A DNA stretch of 64,000 nucleotides from Helicobacter baculiformis. Lineage in GTDB: Bacteria; Campylobacterota; Campylobacteria; Campylobacterales; Helicobacteraceae. The stretch spans positions 1-64,000 of the forward strand of contig NZ_FZMF01000019.1 in the NCBI RefSeq assembly GCF_900197685.1, in the 5' to 3' direction. Below are positions 1 through 8,751 of this stretch, piece by piece. A model generated the notes under the pieces. That model ran no database searches, was not told the origin of the DNA, and worked only from the letters and a program-made list of their open reading frames with translations. Position 1 is the stretch's first letter; the number at the start of each line of letters is the position of its first letter. The position numbers and the translations under genes are program-made.

Positions 1-544
1 TATAAATAGTGGCGGTGGGGTTGGTACTTGCAACCAGGGCAGCAAGCGGGGCAAAAGAATCTTGCAGGTCTGTTTTGGTGATCACCACCACATTAGAGGC
101 GACAATTTGGTTTTGCGCCTCTATATTTTCTCTAAGGTGCACCAAGCCATGCACCCCATCTAAGCAGCTAATGAGATTGTGGGGGGTGAAATGTTGGCTC
201 AAAAAGACATCGTGCAAGAGACTAAAGAGAATGGGCGCGGGGTTGGCGATCCCGCTTGTTTCAATCAGAACATGATCTAGGCGATCTGCTAAGATCAACT
301 CCTTGAGCGTCTCTATTAAATCTTGGCGCTGCACACAACACGCACACCCCCCCTCTAGCAGGCGCATCTTCTCTGGGACATAGTGCAGATGGGCGAGTGT
401 TTGCGTGTCCAAACCCACCTGCCCGCACTCATTCACCACCACCGCGATCGCGCAATTAGCATGGCATTCTAAAATTTGGGCTAAGAGTGTGGTTTTGCCA
501 CTGCCCAAAAAGCCCGTCAAAATGCTTACAGGGATCTTAGCCAC
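1..544 (-). CDS. CobW/P47K-family GTPase, 3' end cut by window edge
   Basis: Members of this family (COG0523) are cytosolic GTPases that act as metal-insertion chaperones, often for Zn, Ni or Co. The visible 181 residues hold the P-loop GFLGSGKTTL at residues 11-20, the family's metal-binding GGCACC motif (cysteines 67, 69, 70), a conserved ETSGIANP segment and a TKTD guanine-recognition motif. The start is GTG at 544, chosen because the family N-terminus (AKIPVSILTG) begins exactly there; it overlaps the end of the upstream gene by 8 bases, suggesting translational coupling. The C-terminal CobW_C domain lies outside the window. Which metal or client it serves cannot be read from the sequence. 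Confidence 0.85.
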   Translation of the reverse strand, partial: MAKIPVSILTGFLGSGKTTLLAQILECHANCAIAVVVNECGQVGLDTQTLAHLHYVPEKMRLLEGGCACCVQRQDLIETLKELILADRLDHVLIETSGIANPAPILFSLLHDVFLSQHFTPHNLISCLDGVHGLVHLRENIEAQNQIVASNVVVITKTDLQDSFAPLAALVASTNPTATIY

Positions 545-860
545 GCTTTAAGAAATCTAGCAATTTAGGGTCTAAAATGTCTAGGGGTTTGGGGCTCAAA
601 CTTTGGGCTTTGTAGCACAGATCGCCCAAATCCTTAACCAACTCCTTGCGCCCCTTTTGATCCTCTAAGAGAAATTGACTCCCCCACACGCGCAACTGCA
701 AACCATAGAACTTCAAGATTTTATTAGCCGCCTTGAGTTTTTGTATCCTAGCGCGCACGCGCTCCCCCTGCAAAGCCCCCACCACTAAATCCGCCCCCAT
801 AGGCGCGCTCACATCGCTCCAATGCAAGGCGGTGTTCAAGTCCGCGCACAGCACACACAT
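537..860 (-). CDS. Small conserved-looking hypothetical protein (107 aa)
   Basis: I do not recognise this family. The protein is soluble, without signal peptide or membrane segment. Its middle is basic and helix-prone, and its C-terminus (DPKLLDFLKRG) is compact. It is real by context: its ATG overlaps the pgdA stop as TAATG, and its end overlaps the GTG of the CobW-type GTPase, so it sits inside a coupled minus-strand operon. In H. pylori a small hypothetical gene also follows pgdA (HP0311), so it may be the same gene; that is inference from position only. Confidence 0.65.
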   Translation of the reverse strand: MCVLCADLNTALHWSDVSAPMGADLVVGALQGERVRARIQKLKAANKILKFYGLQLRVWGSQFLLEDQKGRKELVKDLGDLCYKAQSLSPKPLDILDPKLLDFLKRG

Positions 861-1741
861 TATTTTTTTCTAGGACAACGGCGCATGAAGTCATCGGCGA
901 TGGTGTTGAAATTGACCCAATGTACGCCCTTGTGGCGGTTGATGTATTGGATAATGCGCTCGTGCATGCGCAACACTTGGGGGCGACCGCTCACATCCGG
1001 GTGGATGGTCATGCAAAAGACCGCATAATCCATTTCGTGATAAACCCAGTCAAATTGTTCTAACCAAAGCTCTTCAATATGGCGGGGGGGGATGAAGCCA
1101 AAGCTATTAGGGGCTTTTTTGATAAACATCATGGGGGGTAGATCGTCTAAGTACCAACTCCCCGGGATTTCTACCAAATCGGTTTCTGTGCCTCGTACTA
1201 GGGGTTTCATCCAATCTTTTGCCTCTAGGCTGTAGTCAATCTTGGTCCACGAATCGCCCACGCGCACATAGTAGGGTGTGAAATCGCGGTGCATTAAGGA
1301 GTGATCGTACTTCACGCCATGCTTTAAGAGCAATTCATTAGTAACGCTAGAAAACTCCCACCATGGTGCCACATAACCGGTAGGGTTCTGCCCGGTTAGA
1401 TTTTTAATCAGCCCGATGGTTTTGAGCAGTACATCTTCTTCTTGTTTGGGAGTCATCGCAATGGGGTTTTCATGCGAATAGCCATGCAAGCCAATTTCAT
1501 GCCCGGCTTCTACGATCATCTTCACCTGATCGGGGAAGGTCTCAATGGAGTGCCCGGGGATAAACCAAGTGGCAGGGATATGGTATTTTTTAAAGAGGTT
1601 TAACAGCCTAGGGACCCCCACTTCGCCCGCAAAAATCCCCCTTGAAATGTCATCAGGGGAGTCCTCACCCCCATAGCTCCCAATCCAACCCGCCACCGCG
1701 TCAATGTCCACTCCATACGCGACGAAAATTTCTTTTGCCAT
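860..1741 (-). CDS. pgdA: Peptidoglycan deacetylase PgdA (HP0310-type)
   Basis: Polysaccharide-deacetylase (NodB-fold) enzyme of 293 residues, the same length as H. pylori PgdA (HP0310), which N-deacetylates peptidoglycan and raises lysozyme resistance. The metal-binding set known for the H. pylori enzyme is present at the same numbering: Asp12 and Asp14 (VDIDA) and His86 and His90 (HGYSH). A strong AAGGAG ribosome site precedes the ATG. There is no signal peptide, as in H. pylori. It follows the nitrilase-family gene by 16 bases and overlaps the next small gene, so it is mid-operon. The H. pylori protein has also been studied as a small-molecule deacetylase; the sequence does not settle the substrate. 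Confidence 0.9.
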   Translation of the reverse strand: MAKEIFVAYGVDIDAVAGWIGSYGGEDSPDDISRGIFAGEVGVPRLLNLFKKYHIPATWFIPGHSIETFPDQVKMIVEAGHEIGLHGYSHENPIAMTPKQEEDVLLKTIGLIKNLTGQNPTGYVAPWWEFSSVTNELLLKHGVKYDHSLMHRDFTPYYVRVGDSWTKIDYSLEAKDWMKPLVRGTETDLVEIPGSWYLDDLPPMMFIKKAPNSFGFIPPRHIEELWLEQFDWVYHEMDYAVFCMTIHPDVSGRPQVLRMHERIIQYINRHKGVHWVNFNTIADDFMRRCPRKK

Positions 1742-1757
1742 CGATTCTCCTTAATTC

Positions 1758-2594
1758 TTAAGATACGCGTGTTGTTAAAGACTGCACCAAGTTTAAATCC
1801 TGCAAGTAGGGGATTTCTTCTCTCTGCTGGGCGACTAAATCTAAGTCCAATTCAGCGACCAACACTTCATCTAAGCCCCTTGCTTCATGCAAAATACCCC
1901 CCATCGGGTTGATAATCTTAGAACGCCCCGCAAATTCTAAATGCGCCTTGCTATAGGGATGCGTCTCGCTCCCTGCGCGATTAGAAGCCAACACAAAGAC
2001 CCCATTCTCCAATGCTCTAGCGCGACTACCCAAATCCCATGCATAGCCCCGCCTTTGGCTAAAAGCCGCGCTAAAGACAATTACCTCCGCCCCCCCTAGC
2101 GCGAGCGCGCGCCCCCCTTCAGGAAAGCCCACTTCATAGCAAATCTGTAAGCCCAGCTTGAAGCTAACTCCCTCTATATGCAAACTAAAGACCGGATAAT
2201 CCACCCCGCGCTCAAAGCGATCCACTTCATCGCCCCATAAATAGATCTTGCGGTACTTGCCCACCAAGCCCTCTGCGCATAGGATATACGCGCTGTCATA
2301 CAGATTTGCCCCCTCTTTTTCAATCCCACATCCTATGAGCACCGCGCCACTCTGCTTGGCAAAATTATGCAACGCTTGGAGGCTTTGAGAGGAGAGATCC
2401 TCTAGGGAGCTAGCCAGTTCTCTATCGCGTGGGTGCACGCAATAACCGCTATCAAACAATTCGGGAAACACAATGAGTTGCGCCCCTTTTTGGCGCGCCT
2501 CTTGGGCTAACCCAAGGGCTCTTTTCAGATTCTCTTCTAGGGCAAACGATGTAGCCTGCATCTGCACCACGCCCGCGACAATTTTTCGTGCCAT
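1758..2594 (-). CDS. Carbon-nitrogen hydrolase (nitrilase superfamily amidase)
   Basis: 278-residue cytosolic hydrolase with the nitrilase-superfamily catalytic triad in order: Glu45 (FPELFDSG), Lys116 (KYRKIYLW) and Cys152 (LQICYEVGFPE). The length is typical of single-domain N-carbamoyl- or omega-amidases. The start is the ATG at 2594, preceded by a near-perfect AAGGAGGT site. It is the first gene of the nitrilase-pgdA-small gene-CobW group and has its own candidate -10 box at 2622-2627. The substrate cannot be read from the sequence. Its position next to pgdA matches the H. pylori HP0309-HP0310 order. Confidence 0.85.
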   Translation of the reverse strand: MARKIVAGVVQMQATSFALEENLKRALGLAQEARQKGAQLIVFPELFDSGYCVHPRDRELASSLEDLSSQSLQALHNFAKQSGAVLIGCGIEKEGANLYDSAYILCAEGLVGKYRKIYLWGDEVDRFERGVDYPVFSLHIEGVSFKLGLQICYEVGFPEGGRALALGGAEVIVFSAAFSQRRGYAWDLGSRARALENGVFVLASNRAGSETHPYSKAHLEFAGRSKIINPMGGILHEARGLDEVLVAELDLDLVAQQREEIPYLQDLNLVQSLTTRVS

Positions 2595-2621
2595 CTTGAC
2601 CTCCTTGTGCGCATTTCTAGC

Positions 2622-2627
2622 ATTGTA
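2622..2627 (-). promoter_or_regulatory. Candidate -10 box for the nitrilase-pgdA operon
   Basis: TACAAT on the minus strand, 28 bases before the ATG at 2594, in the AT-rich 111-base gap after glpF. The position and extended context (GAATACAATG) fit a sigma-80/70 promoter of Helicobacter, where a clear -35 is often missing. It suggests this operon is not wholly dependent on read-through from glpF. Confidence 0.45.
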
Positions 2628-2705
2628 TTCTGTATTGGATAATGAAAATTACATAAAAATAGACACCTCCCCTTATCAAGAAAACGCATAATACAAAGTC
2701 TTTGG

Positions 2706-3449
2706 CTAATTAAAACCCACCCATACACTTAAACCCACTGCTAACGCTCCACCTACTAATGGTGCGATAAAGGGAATCCAGCTATAAGCAAAATCGGGAG
2801 ATACCTTAAGAGGTAAAAAGGCAAGTACAAGTCTAGGACCCATATCCCTTGCCGGATTGATAGCATAACCGGTTGTAGAGCCTAGAGAAAGTCCAATCGC
2901 CCATACCAACAATGCAACCGGCAATGCTCCCAAACTGCCCAAGCCAATCTTAGCGCTAGGGTCTTGAATATGAATGGAGGGATTGCTAAAGTGTAGGATC
3001 ACAAAAATAAGCACAAATGCACCCATCAACTCGCTGATAAAATTAGAGATAGGGTTTCTAATGGCCGGCTCAGTGCAAAAACATGCCCGCTTGAGCCCTG
3101 CGTCTGCAGTAATTTTAAAATGTTCGCAATAGATGGTATAAACTAGCAACGCTCCTAGCATTGCTCCTAAAAATTCGCCTGCTAAGTAGGCAGGAACTGC
3201 CTGTAAAGACACTTTGCCTAAGAGCACTAAACTTAGGGTTACAACGGGATTTAAATGCGCCCCGCTATGGGGTCCCGCCACCACCACACCTACAAATACA
3301 GCAAATCCCCAAGCTGTAGTGATTACCAGCCACTGTGCTGCCCCACTTCCTCCACATTTAGTGCCTTCCAAGCAACACGCCGCCACCACTCCATTACCTA
3401 ACATAATCATAAGTCCTGTGCCGAGTAGTTCATAAATAAAAATTTCCAT
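2706..3449 (-). CDS. glpF: Glycerol facilitator GlpF (aquaglyceroporin)
   Basis: 247-residue MIP-family channel with six predicted membrane helices. The second half-helix carries NPARD, typical of glycerol facilitators rather than pure water channels. The first half-helix motif is NPV (SGAHLNPVV) instead of the usual NPA, an unusual substitution at the pore constriction. It is the last gene of glpD-glpK-glpF, 9 bases after glpK, so glycerol would enter through this channel and be trapped by GlpK. The gene is not part of the standard H. pylori set. Confidence 0.9.
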   Translation of the reverse strand: MEIFIYELLGTGLMIMLGNGVVAACCLEGTKCGGSGAAQWLVITTAWGFAVFVGVVVAGPHSGAHLNPVVTLSLVLLGKVSLQAVPAYLAGEFLGAMLGALLVYTIYCEHFKITADAGLKRACFCTEPAIRNPISNFISELMGAFVLIFVILHFSNPSIHIQDPSAKIGLGSLGALPVALLVWAIGLSLGSTTGYAINPARDMGPRLVLAFLPLKVSPDFAYSWIPFIAPLVGGALAVGLSVWVGFN

Positions 3450-3458
3450 ACACTCCCC

Positions 3459-4946
3459 TTAAGCCAGCCAGTTTTGAGAAGCTAAGATTGCCTTATTCCA
3501 AAAATGCAACATTTCTTGCACTTTGCGTTTGTCCAACTTGGGGCTGAAAGTTTTATTAATCTCCCAAAATGATTTAATTGTGTCTAAGTTTGGATAAAAA
3601 CCCACTGCTAAGCCCGCCAAATATCCCGCTCCCATAGCGGTAGTCTCGATATTCTGCGGACGAATAATATCCGTGTTGCAAATGTCTGCCTGAATCTGCA
3701 TGAGCAAATCGCTTGCACTCGCCCCCCCATCTACACGCATTTGTGCGCAGGATTGCTGTGCATCTTTTTCCATTTGGCTGATGATATCGCGCACTTGGAA
3801 GGCGATACCCTCTAAAATGGCACGGGCGATATGGGCATCTGTGGTAGCGCGACTGATACCAAAAATACTTCCACGCGCATACTGATCCCAGTAAGGTGCG
3901 CCTAGTCCTGTAAAAGCAGGCACGATATACACGCCCCCATTATCCTCAACCATCGCGGCTAGGTTATTGATGTCTGCAGCAGTGCGAATCATGCGCGCTC
4001 CATCTCTTAGCCACTGAATCGCCGCTCCGCCTACAAACACGCCTCCCTCTAGGGCATAACTCACTTTACCTTCTAATTGCCAAGCAATCGTACTAAGAAG
4101 GTTATTTTGGCTAGAGACGATCTTATCCCCAGTGTGCATAAGCAAAAAACAACCCGTCCCATAGGTATTTTTAACCATGCCCGCTTCTGTGCACATCTGC
4201 CCAAAAAGCGCGGCTTGCTGATCACCTGCAATCCCGGCAATGGGAATCTCGCACTCCACCCAACGCGTGGCAGTGTGCCCATAGACTTCACTAGAAGATC
4301 GCACTTGAGGTAAAATCGCCTTGGGAATATCAAAGAGTGTTAAGAGTTCTTGATCCCACTCTAAGGTGTGGATATTAAAAAGCATGGTACGACTTGCGTT
4401 GCTAGGGTCTGTGGCATGCACTTTGCCTTTTGTAAGATTAAAAAGTAACCATGAGTCGATCGTCCCAAAACACAGATCGCCTTGTTGCGCTTTCTGTCTA
4501 GCACCCTTGACATGTTCTAAAATCCATGCAATTTTAGTAGCGGAAAAATACGCGTCCACTACCAACCCGGTTTTTTCTTGAATCCATTGTTTTTTAGTTT
4601 GTTTGAGGGTTTCACATAGATCGGCAGTGCGGTGATCTTGCCAAACAATCGCGTTATAGATGGGCTCACCCGTGAAACGATCCCATAAAATCGTGGTTTC
4701 GCGTTGGTTTGTGATTCCAATAGCCACGATATTTTTAGCATCTAAATTAGCCTTCGCTAAGGCTTCTGTCAAGGTGGCGATTTGTGTTGCCCAAATTTCT
4801 TTAGGGCTGTGCTCCACCCAACCGGGTTGGGGGAAAAATTGGGTAAAGGGTTTTTGCGCCATAGAAACCACGCGTCCTTGCGTGTCAAAAATAAGCGTCC
4901 TTGATGAGGTTGTACCCTGATCGAGCGCCATGATGAAGCGATTCAT
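3459..4946 (-). CDS. glpK: Glycerol kinase GlpK
   Basis: FGGY-family kinase of 495 residues, full length for GlpK, which phosphorylates glycerol to sn-glycerol 3-phosphate in the cytosol. The N-terminal ATP-binding signature MALDQGTTSSRT and the downstream FGGY signature region (GCFLLMHTGDK) are intact, with no frame breaks. It starts 10 bases after glpD and ends 9 bases before glpF, so it is part of one transcript. Retention of all three intact genes implies functional glycerol catabolism. Confidence 0.95.
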   Translation of the reverse strand: MNRFIMALDQGTTSSRTLIFDTQGRVVSMAQKPFTQFFPQPGWVEHSPKEIWATQIATLTEALAKANLDAKNIVAIGITNQRETTILWDRFTGEPIYNAIVWQDHRTADLCETLKQTKKQWIQEKTGLVVDAYFSATKIAWILEHVKGARQKAQQGDLCFGTIDSWLLFNLTKGKVHATDPSNASRTMLFNIHTLEWDQELLTLFDIPKAILPQVRSSSEVYGHTATRWVECEIPIAGIAGDQQAALFGQMCTEAGMVKNTYGTGCFLLMHTGDKIVSSQNNLLSTIAWQLEGKVSYALEGGVFVGGAAIQWLRDGARMIRTAADINNLAAMVEDNGGVYIVPAFTGLGAPYWDQYARGSIFGISRATTDAHIARAILEGIAFQVRDIISQMEKDAQQSCAQMRVDGGASASDLLMQIQADICNTDIIRPQNIETTAMGAGYLAGLAVGFYPNLDTIKSFWEINKTFSPKLDKRKVQEMLHFWNKAILASQNWLA

Positions 4947-4956
4947 CTTTATCTCC

Positions 4957-6498
4957 TTATTCTAGAATATGTTGCTGTGCAAGGGCTTCAAAGGTAGCGA
5001 TCTCTGCTTCTTTTTTATCAGTATCCCATCCCCAATACGCTCCGATAAAATCTCCCACGTCACGCGCACACTCCAAACTAGCACGCGCGTCCAAAAAAAG
5101 CAAACGGATACGCCTAGAAAGCACATCTTCTAAACTATAAGCCATTTCCTGATCGAGCGCCCAAAGTACTTGAGCATAGGTGTAGGGATAGTTAGGATGT
5201 AACTTGGAAGCAAGTTTGGCATCTTTAGCTTCTAGCTCTTGAATCAAGTGCGCATCTGTGCCATAGACTTTTAGGCGTGCTTCTAGAGATTCTTGGGTAT
5301 AGCCATGCAGTTTAAGCGTACGTGTTTGGCAGGTTGTGGGCTCTAAAAAGCCCTTTTGGATGCACATGTCTAGAGTTTCTTCTGCCATCGCGCGGTAGGT
5401 GGTCCATTTGCCCCCGTTAAGATGGACTAATCCACTGGGCGCAATAGTGATTTTATGGCTTCTAGATAGGTTCTTGGTCGCTGTCTGCTTGGAGGTGATC
5501 AAGGGTCTAAGCCCAGCAAAAACAGAGAGTATATCTTTTCTCGTAGGCTTAAGAATTAAATATTCTTGCAAGGTGCTTAAGAGAAAATTGATCTCTTCTT
5601 GTAAAGGTTTAGGATTATAGGCAATTGTTTGTACAGGTGTGTCTGTTGTACCTACAAGAAGTTTTTCATGCCAAGGGATAGCAAATAAGACACGTCCATC
5701 GGAAGTTTTAGGCACCATCAAAGCGTGTTTGCTAGGAAGAAACTTAGGATCGAGCACCAAGTGGATACCCTGACTGGGCGTAATATTATTTTCTGTGGTG
5801 CTGGGGTCTAGTTTGTTAATAGTATTAGTAAAAACACCTGTAGCATTGATGATACATTTGGCTTTCAGCTTAAATTGTTGCTGGGTCAGTTGATCCTGGA
5901 GCACCACACCACAAACTCGATCATTTTCATGGAGCAATTGGATCACTTCCATATAGTTAAGGAGAAGCGCGCCATGCTCATGTGCGCTGGCGCATAGGGT
6001 GATCCCTAACCTAGCATCATCAAATTGACCATCGTAATAACACACGGCATGTTGGCATTTTTCTGCTTGAACACCGGGTAACACACCTTGCGCCCTAAAA
6101 AAAATATTCGTGCTGTGCAGTTGTAGCTTGCCTGCCATGAACGCATAAAACTTTAAACCCAAGCCATAAAAAAGCGCACTCCCTAAATGCGCACACGGAA
6201 TTACAAATCCTTGTGGGGCGCATAAATGGGGTGCATTTTGGATCAGCGCCCCGCGCTCATGCAAGGCTTCATAGACGAGGGCAAAATTGCCCTGTGCAAG
6301 GTAACGCACCCCCCCATGCAAAAGCTTGGTCGAACGGCTAGAAGTACCTTGTGTAAAGTCGCGCGCTTCCACAAGCAAGGTTTTATAACCCCTTGTGGTG
6401 GCATCTAGTGCTAACCCCAAGCCACTAGCCCCCCCGCCTATGATCAGAACATCAAAGGAGTCTGTTTGAAGTTTTTCGATTTGTATTGCCCGTTGCAT
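4957..6498 (-). CDS. glpD: FAD-dependent glycerol-3-phosphate dehydrogenase GlpD
   Basis: Membrane-associated flavoprotein of about 513 residues that oxidises glycerol 3-phosphate to dihydroxyacetone phosphate and feeds electrons to quinone. The FAD dinucleotide-binding motif IGGGASGLG lies near residue 20, followed by the family signature STKLLHGGVRYL. A GTG directly precedes the ATG; I chose the ATG at 6498 because the AAGGAA site is about 6 bases away from it but only 3 from the GTG. It begins 27 bases after the end of the paralog array, with no obvious terminator or promoter between, so it could be read with the array. Confidence 0.93.
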   Translation of the reverse strand: MQRAIQIEKLQTDSFDVLIIGGGASGLGLALDATTRGYKTLLVEARDFTQGTSSRSTKLLHGGVRYLAQGNFALVYEALHERGALIQNAPHLCAPQGFVIPCAHLGSALFYGLGLKFYAFMAGKLQLHSTNIFFRAQGVLPGVQAEKCQHAVCYYDGQFDDARLGITLCASAHEHGALLLNYMEVIQLLHENDRVCGVVLQDQLTQQQFKLKAKCIINATGVFTNTINKLDPSTTENNITPSQGIHLVLDPKFLPSKHALMVPKTSDGRVLFAIPWHEKLLVGTTDTPVQTIAYNPKPLQEEINFLLSTLQEYLILKPTRKDILSVFAGLRPLITSKQTATKNLSRSHKITIAPSGLVHLNGGKWTTYRAMAEETLDMCIQKGFLEPTTCQTRTLKLHGYTQESLEARLKVYGTDAHLIQELEAKDAKLASKLHPNYPYTYAQVLWALDQEMAYSLEDVLSRRIRLLFLDARASLECARDVGDFIGAYWGWDTDKKEAEIATFEALAQQHILE

Positions 6499-6525
6499 CA
6501 CTATTCCTTACTGATGTCAAGAGTG

Positions 6526-8751
6526 TTATGTGTGCAGGTTAATCAAATTTAAACGAATGTTTATTGGGGTCTTTTGGTATTTATGTAGTGTGTAATAATT
6601 CCTATTTAGTCTCTTTTTTAAATCCTTTTGCAAAACTAGACATAGCGCATTTTTTGAGAAAAGATTTTGCATGCGATTTTGTGGGTCACGATATAGGCAG
6701 GGCGTGCTGTCTATATTCACGAGGGCGAGATCGCCTAGCGCAGTTTGTAAAGCATGGGGGCTGTAGGTACGATCTTTAAAGATATTCAAACACGCTTGCT
6801 GAAGTTTTTGGCGCAGATACTTAGGCTTGAGGCAGAGTTGGGGATGCTTTTGCAGAGTGAGAATGTCCAACCCTTCAGAGAGAGGGTCATCAAAGGTGTA
6901 GTAGTAGCTCTCAAACAAGAGTTCAAAGAGTCGAGTTCCATATTGGGTAAAAAAGGGAGCAAAGGTGCGCATCAAGGCATCCTTATCTAGGATCGGATTG
7001 ACATCACTATCGCCTAAATGCCATTTCCATATCGCATAAGTCTCTGCATAGTCCCCCTCAATGTATTCGCCCAAGAGGGCGTAAGAGAGTTCTGGATGGA
7101 CTAATTTATACGCCAGCTCCGCAATTTTGAAATCTTTAAAGAAAGCTTGCACGGGCAACATGGGTTTGGGGCTTTTTTGTTCGTGTTCTAAAAAGTAACA
7201 AATCGAATCTGCAAAGCTGGAGGGGTAAAAAGGGTGGGCTTGCAGGGCACTCATATAGGTGTTGAGATTCATGCCCTGCTGGTGCGCGTCAATCAAGGGA
7301 GCATAGATGAAATCTAAGACCTTGAGATAATCCTGCACCACCTGCTTAAGAGGGGTGTGTCTTGGATGCTCACCTTCATCATCTAAAAGCGAGCCAAAGA
7401 GCAAGGTAAAGAGATGCATGAGTTCAAATTTTTTTAATTCTGCGATAAAGTGCTCTTCTGCCTCGTCTCTAGGTTTTAATCTTTGCAAAAGAGGGATTTG
7501 GTTGATAAATCTGTATCCCAGTTTCTCTAAAGTGGGCAGGTCGTCTAGCACAACATCGCTTGTGATGAGATCACGCCCCGGATCACTCGCATTATTACCC
7601 TTGTCCATAAGTCTTTTTATTTGCTCGGCAGTTCGAATCAAATGATCAAGAGGGGTAGGCTTGTAGCTGAAAACTAGGTTTAGCCAAATATGTGTGTCAA
7701 AATCTTTTTGCAAGCGTTGTTGCAGGGCTTGGCAGAGGGCATTTTTTGAAGAGAATAGCTGGAGTTTGTCTTGCGGGGTTAAATACACACAGGGGTTATC
7801 ATGCATAGAAAACAAGCGCAAGCGTTTGAGCTGGGTTTTTAAAATCTGGCTATCTTTTGGTAGCGAATTAAGCACAAGAATACATGCTTGTTGGAGTTTG
7901 GGGGTTAAATACTTGGGGTGTAGGCAAATGGTGGGGCGATCTTGCAAAAGTTGAGGGGTAATGTCTTGTAAATCCAGATAAGCGTCTATATTAGTGCTCA
8001 TCTCTAGCGCGCGCGCCAAATGCAGGACTTTGAGAGACTTAAATTCTTCTAATGCCTGCGCACGGGTGCTCACATCAGTGAATATCCGCTGTCTATCCCA
8101 GTAACCCAGAGTGATTTCAGACCACACATGATTATAGACAGACACGAGAAAATGATTATAGAGACGATACACCCCCTGCAAATCGCTTAGAAAGGGGGCT
8201 AAAATCCCCTCCTTGTTGAAATCCACATAATAGTTTAGGCTACCGCCACCTGCGTAGTTACTCACCTCGCGCTTGATACATCTTCTATCAAAATCATTTT
8301 GGCAGCGTTCTAGTTGGTAGGGCATGTCCTCTCCAAAATTTGCAGCAAGACTGTTCAAATACTCCCTAAGGTTTAGCCCCGCTTTGTGGGCGTTAAAAAG
8401 TGGGGCGTAGAGTAAATTAAGGTCAGCTAAAAACATTTGTGCGATGGTTTCGCGCTTCTCTTCCATGTGATTTTGGATCAAAACCACCAAATAGAAGGCT
8501 TCTAGGGTTTTGAGTGTCTGTAAAAAGCGCGTTTCTTGGGCATTTTTGGGCTTGAAGGCTTGGATCAAAGGCACTTGATCTAGGACTTTTTGGGCTAGAT
8601 TCATCTCAATATCCCTAGCTTTCAAGGGGTCTTTCTCCTGTGGGTTTTTAATGTATTCTTGGAGGGTTTGGAGGGCTGTAAGCAGGGGGGCAGGTTTTTG
8701 GGCATACGCGCACACCATAAACAAACAGATCGCCATAAACAAGCGCGCCAT
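6526..8751 (-). CDS. Array copy 7: double-module exported four-Cys protein
   Basis: Unrecognised family shared by the whole array. This copy is about 741 residues and contains two complete modules. Each has a PLxxAHxxGxNL segment (YAPLFNAHKAGLN; YAPLIDAHQQGMN) and a C-terminal domain with four cysteines spread over CLxPKYL, QQAC, PCVY/PCLY and NALC. Only the first module has a signal peptide (MARLFMAICLFMVCAYA), so the protein is exported and probably disulfide-bonded. The start is the ATG at 8751, overlapping the previous copy's TGA (TGATG); an upstream TTG in frame is less likely. It looks like a fusion of two neighbouring copies. Confidence 0.8.
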   Translation of the reverse strand: MARLFMAICLFMVCAYAQKPAPLLTALQTLQEYIKNPQEKDPLKARDIEMNLAQKVLDQVPLIQAFKPKNAQETRFLQTLKTLEAFYLVVLIQNHMEEKRETIAQMFLADLNLLYAPLFNAHKAGLNLREYLNSLAANFGEDMPYQLERCQNDFDRRCIKREVSNYAGGGSLNYYVDFNKEGILAPFLSDLQGVYRLYNHFLVSVYNHVWSEITLGYWDRQRIFTDVSTRAQALEEFKSLKVLHLARALEMSTNIDAYLDLQDITPQLLQDRPTICLHPKYLTPKLQQACILVLNSLPKDSQILKTQLKRLRLFSMHDNPCVYLTPQDKLQLFSSKNALCQALQQRLQKDFDTHIWLNLVFSYKPTPLDHLIRTAEQIKRLMDKGNNASDPGRDLITSDVVLDDLPTLEKLGYRFINQIPLLQRLKPRDEAEEHFIAELKKFELMHLFTLLFGSLLDDEGEHPRHTPLKQVVQDYLKVLDFIYAPLIDAHQQGMNLNTYMSALQAHPFYPSSFADSICYFLEHEQKSPKPMLPVQAFFKDFKIAELAYKLVHPELSYALLGEYIEGDYAETYAIWKWHLGDSDVNPILDKDALMRTFAPFFTQYGTRLFELLFESYYYTFDDPLSEGLDILTLQKHPQLCLKPKYLRQKLQQACLNIFKDRTYSPHALQTALGDLALVNIDSTPCLYRDPQNRMQNLFSKNALCLVLQKDLKKRLNRNYYTLHKYQKTPINIRLNLINLHT

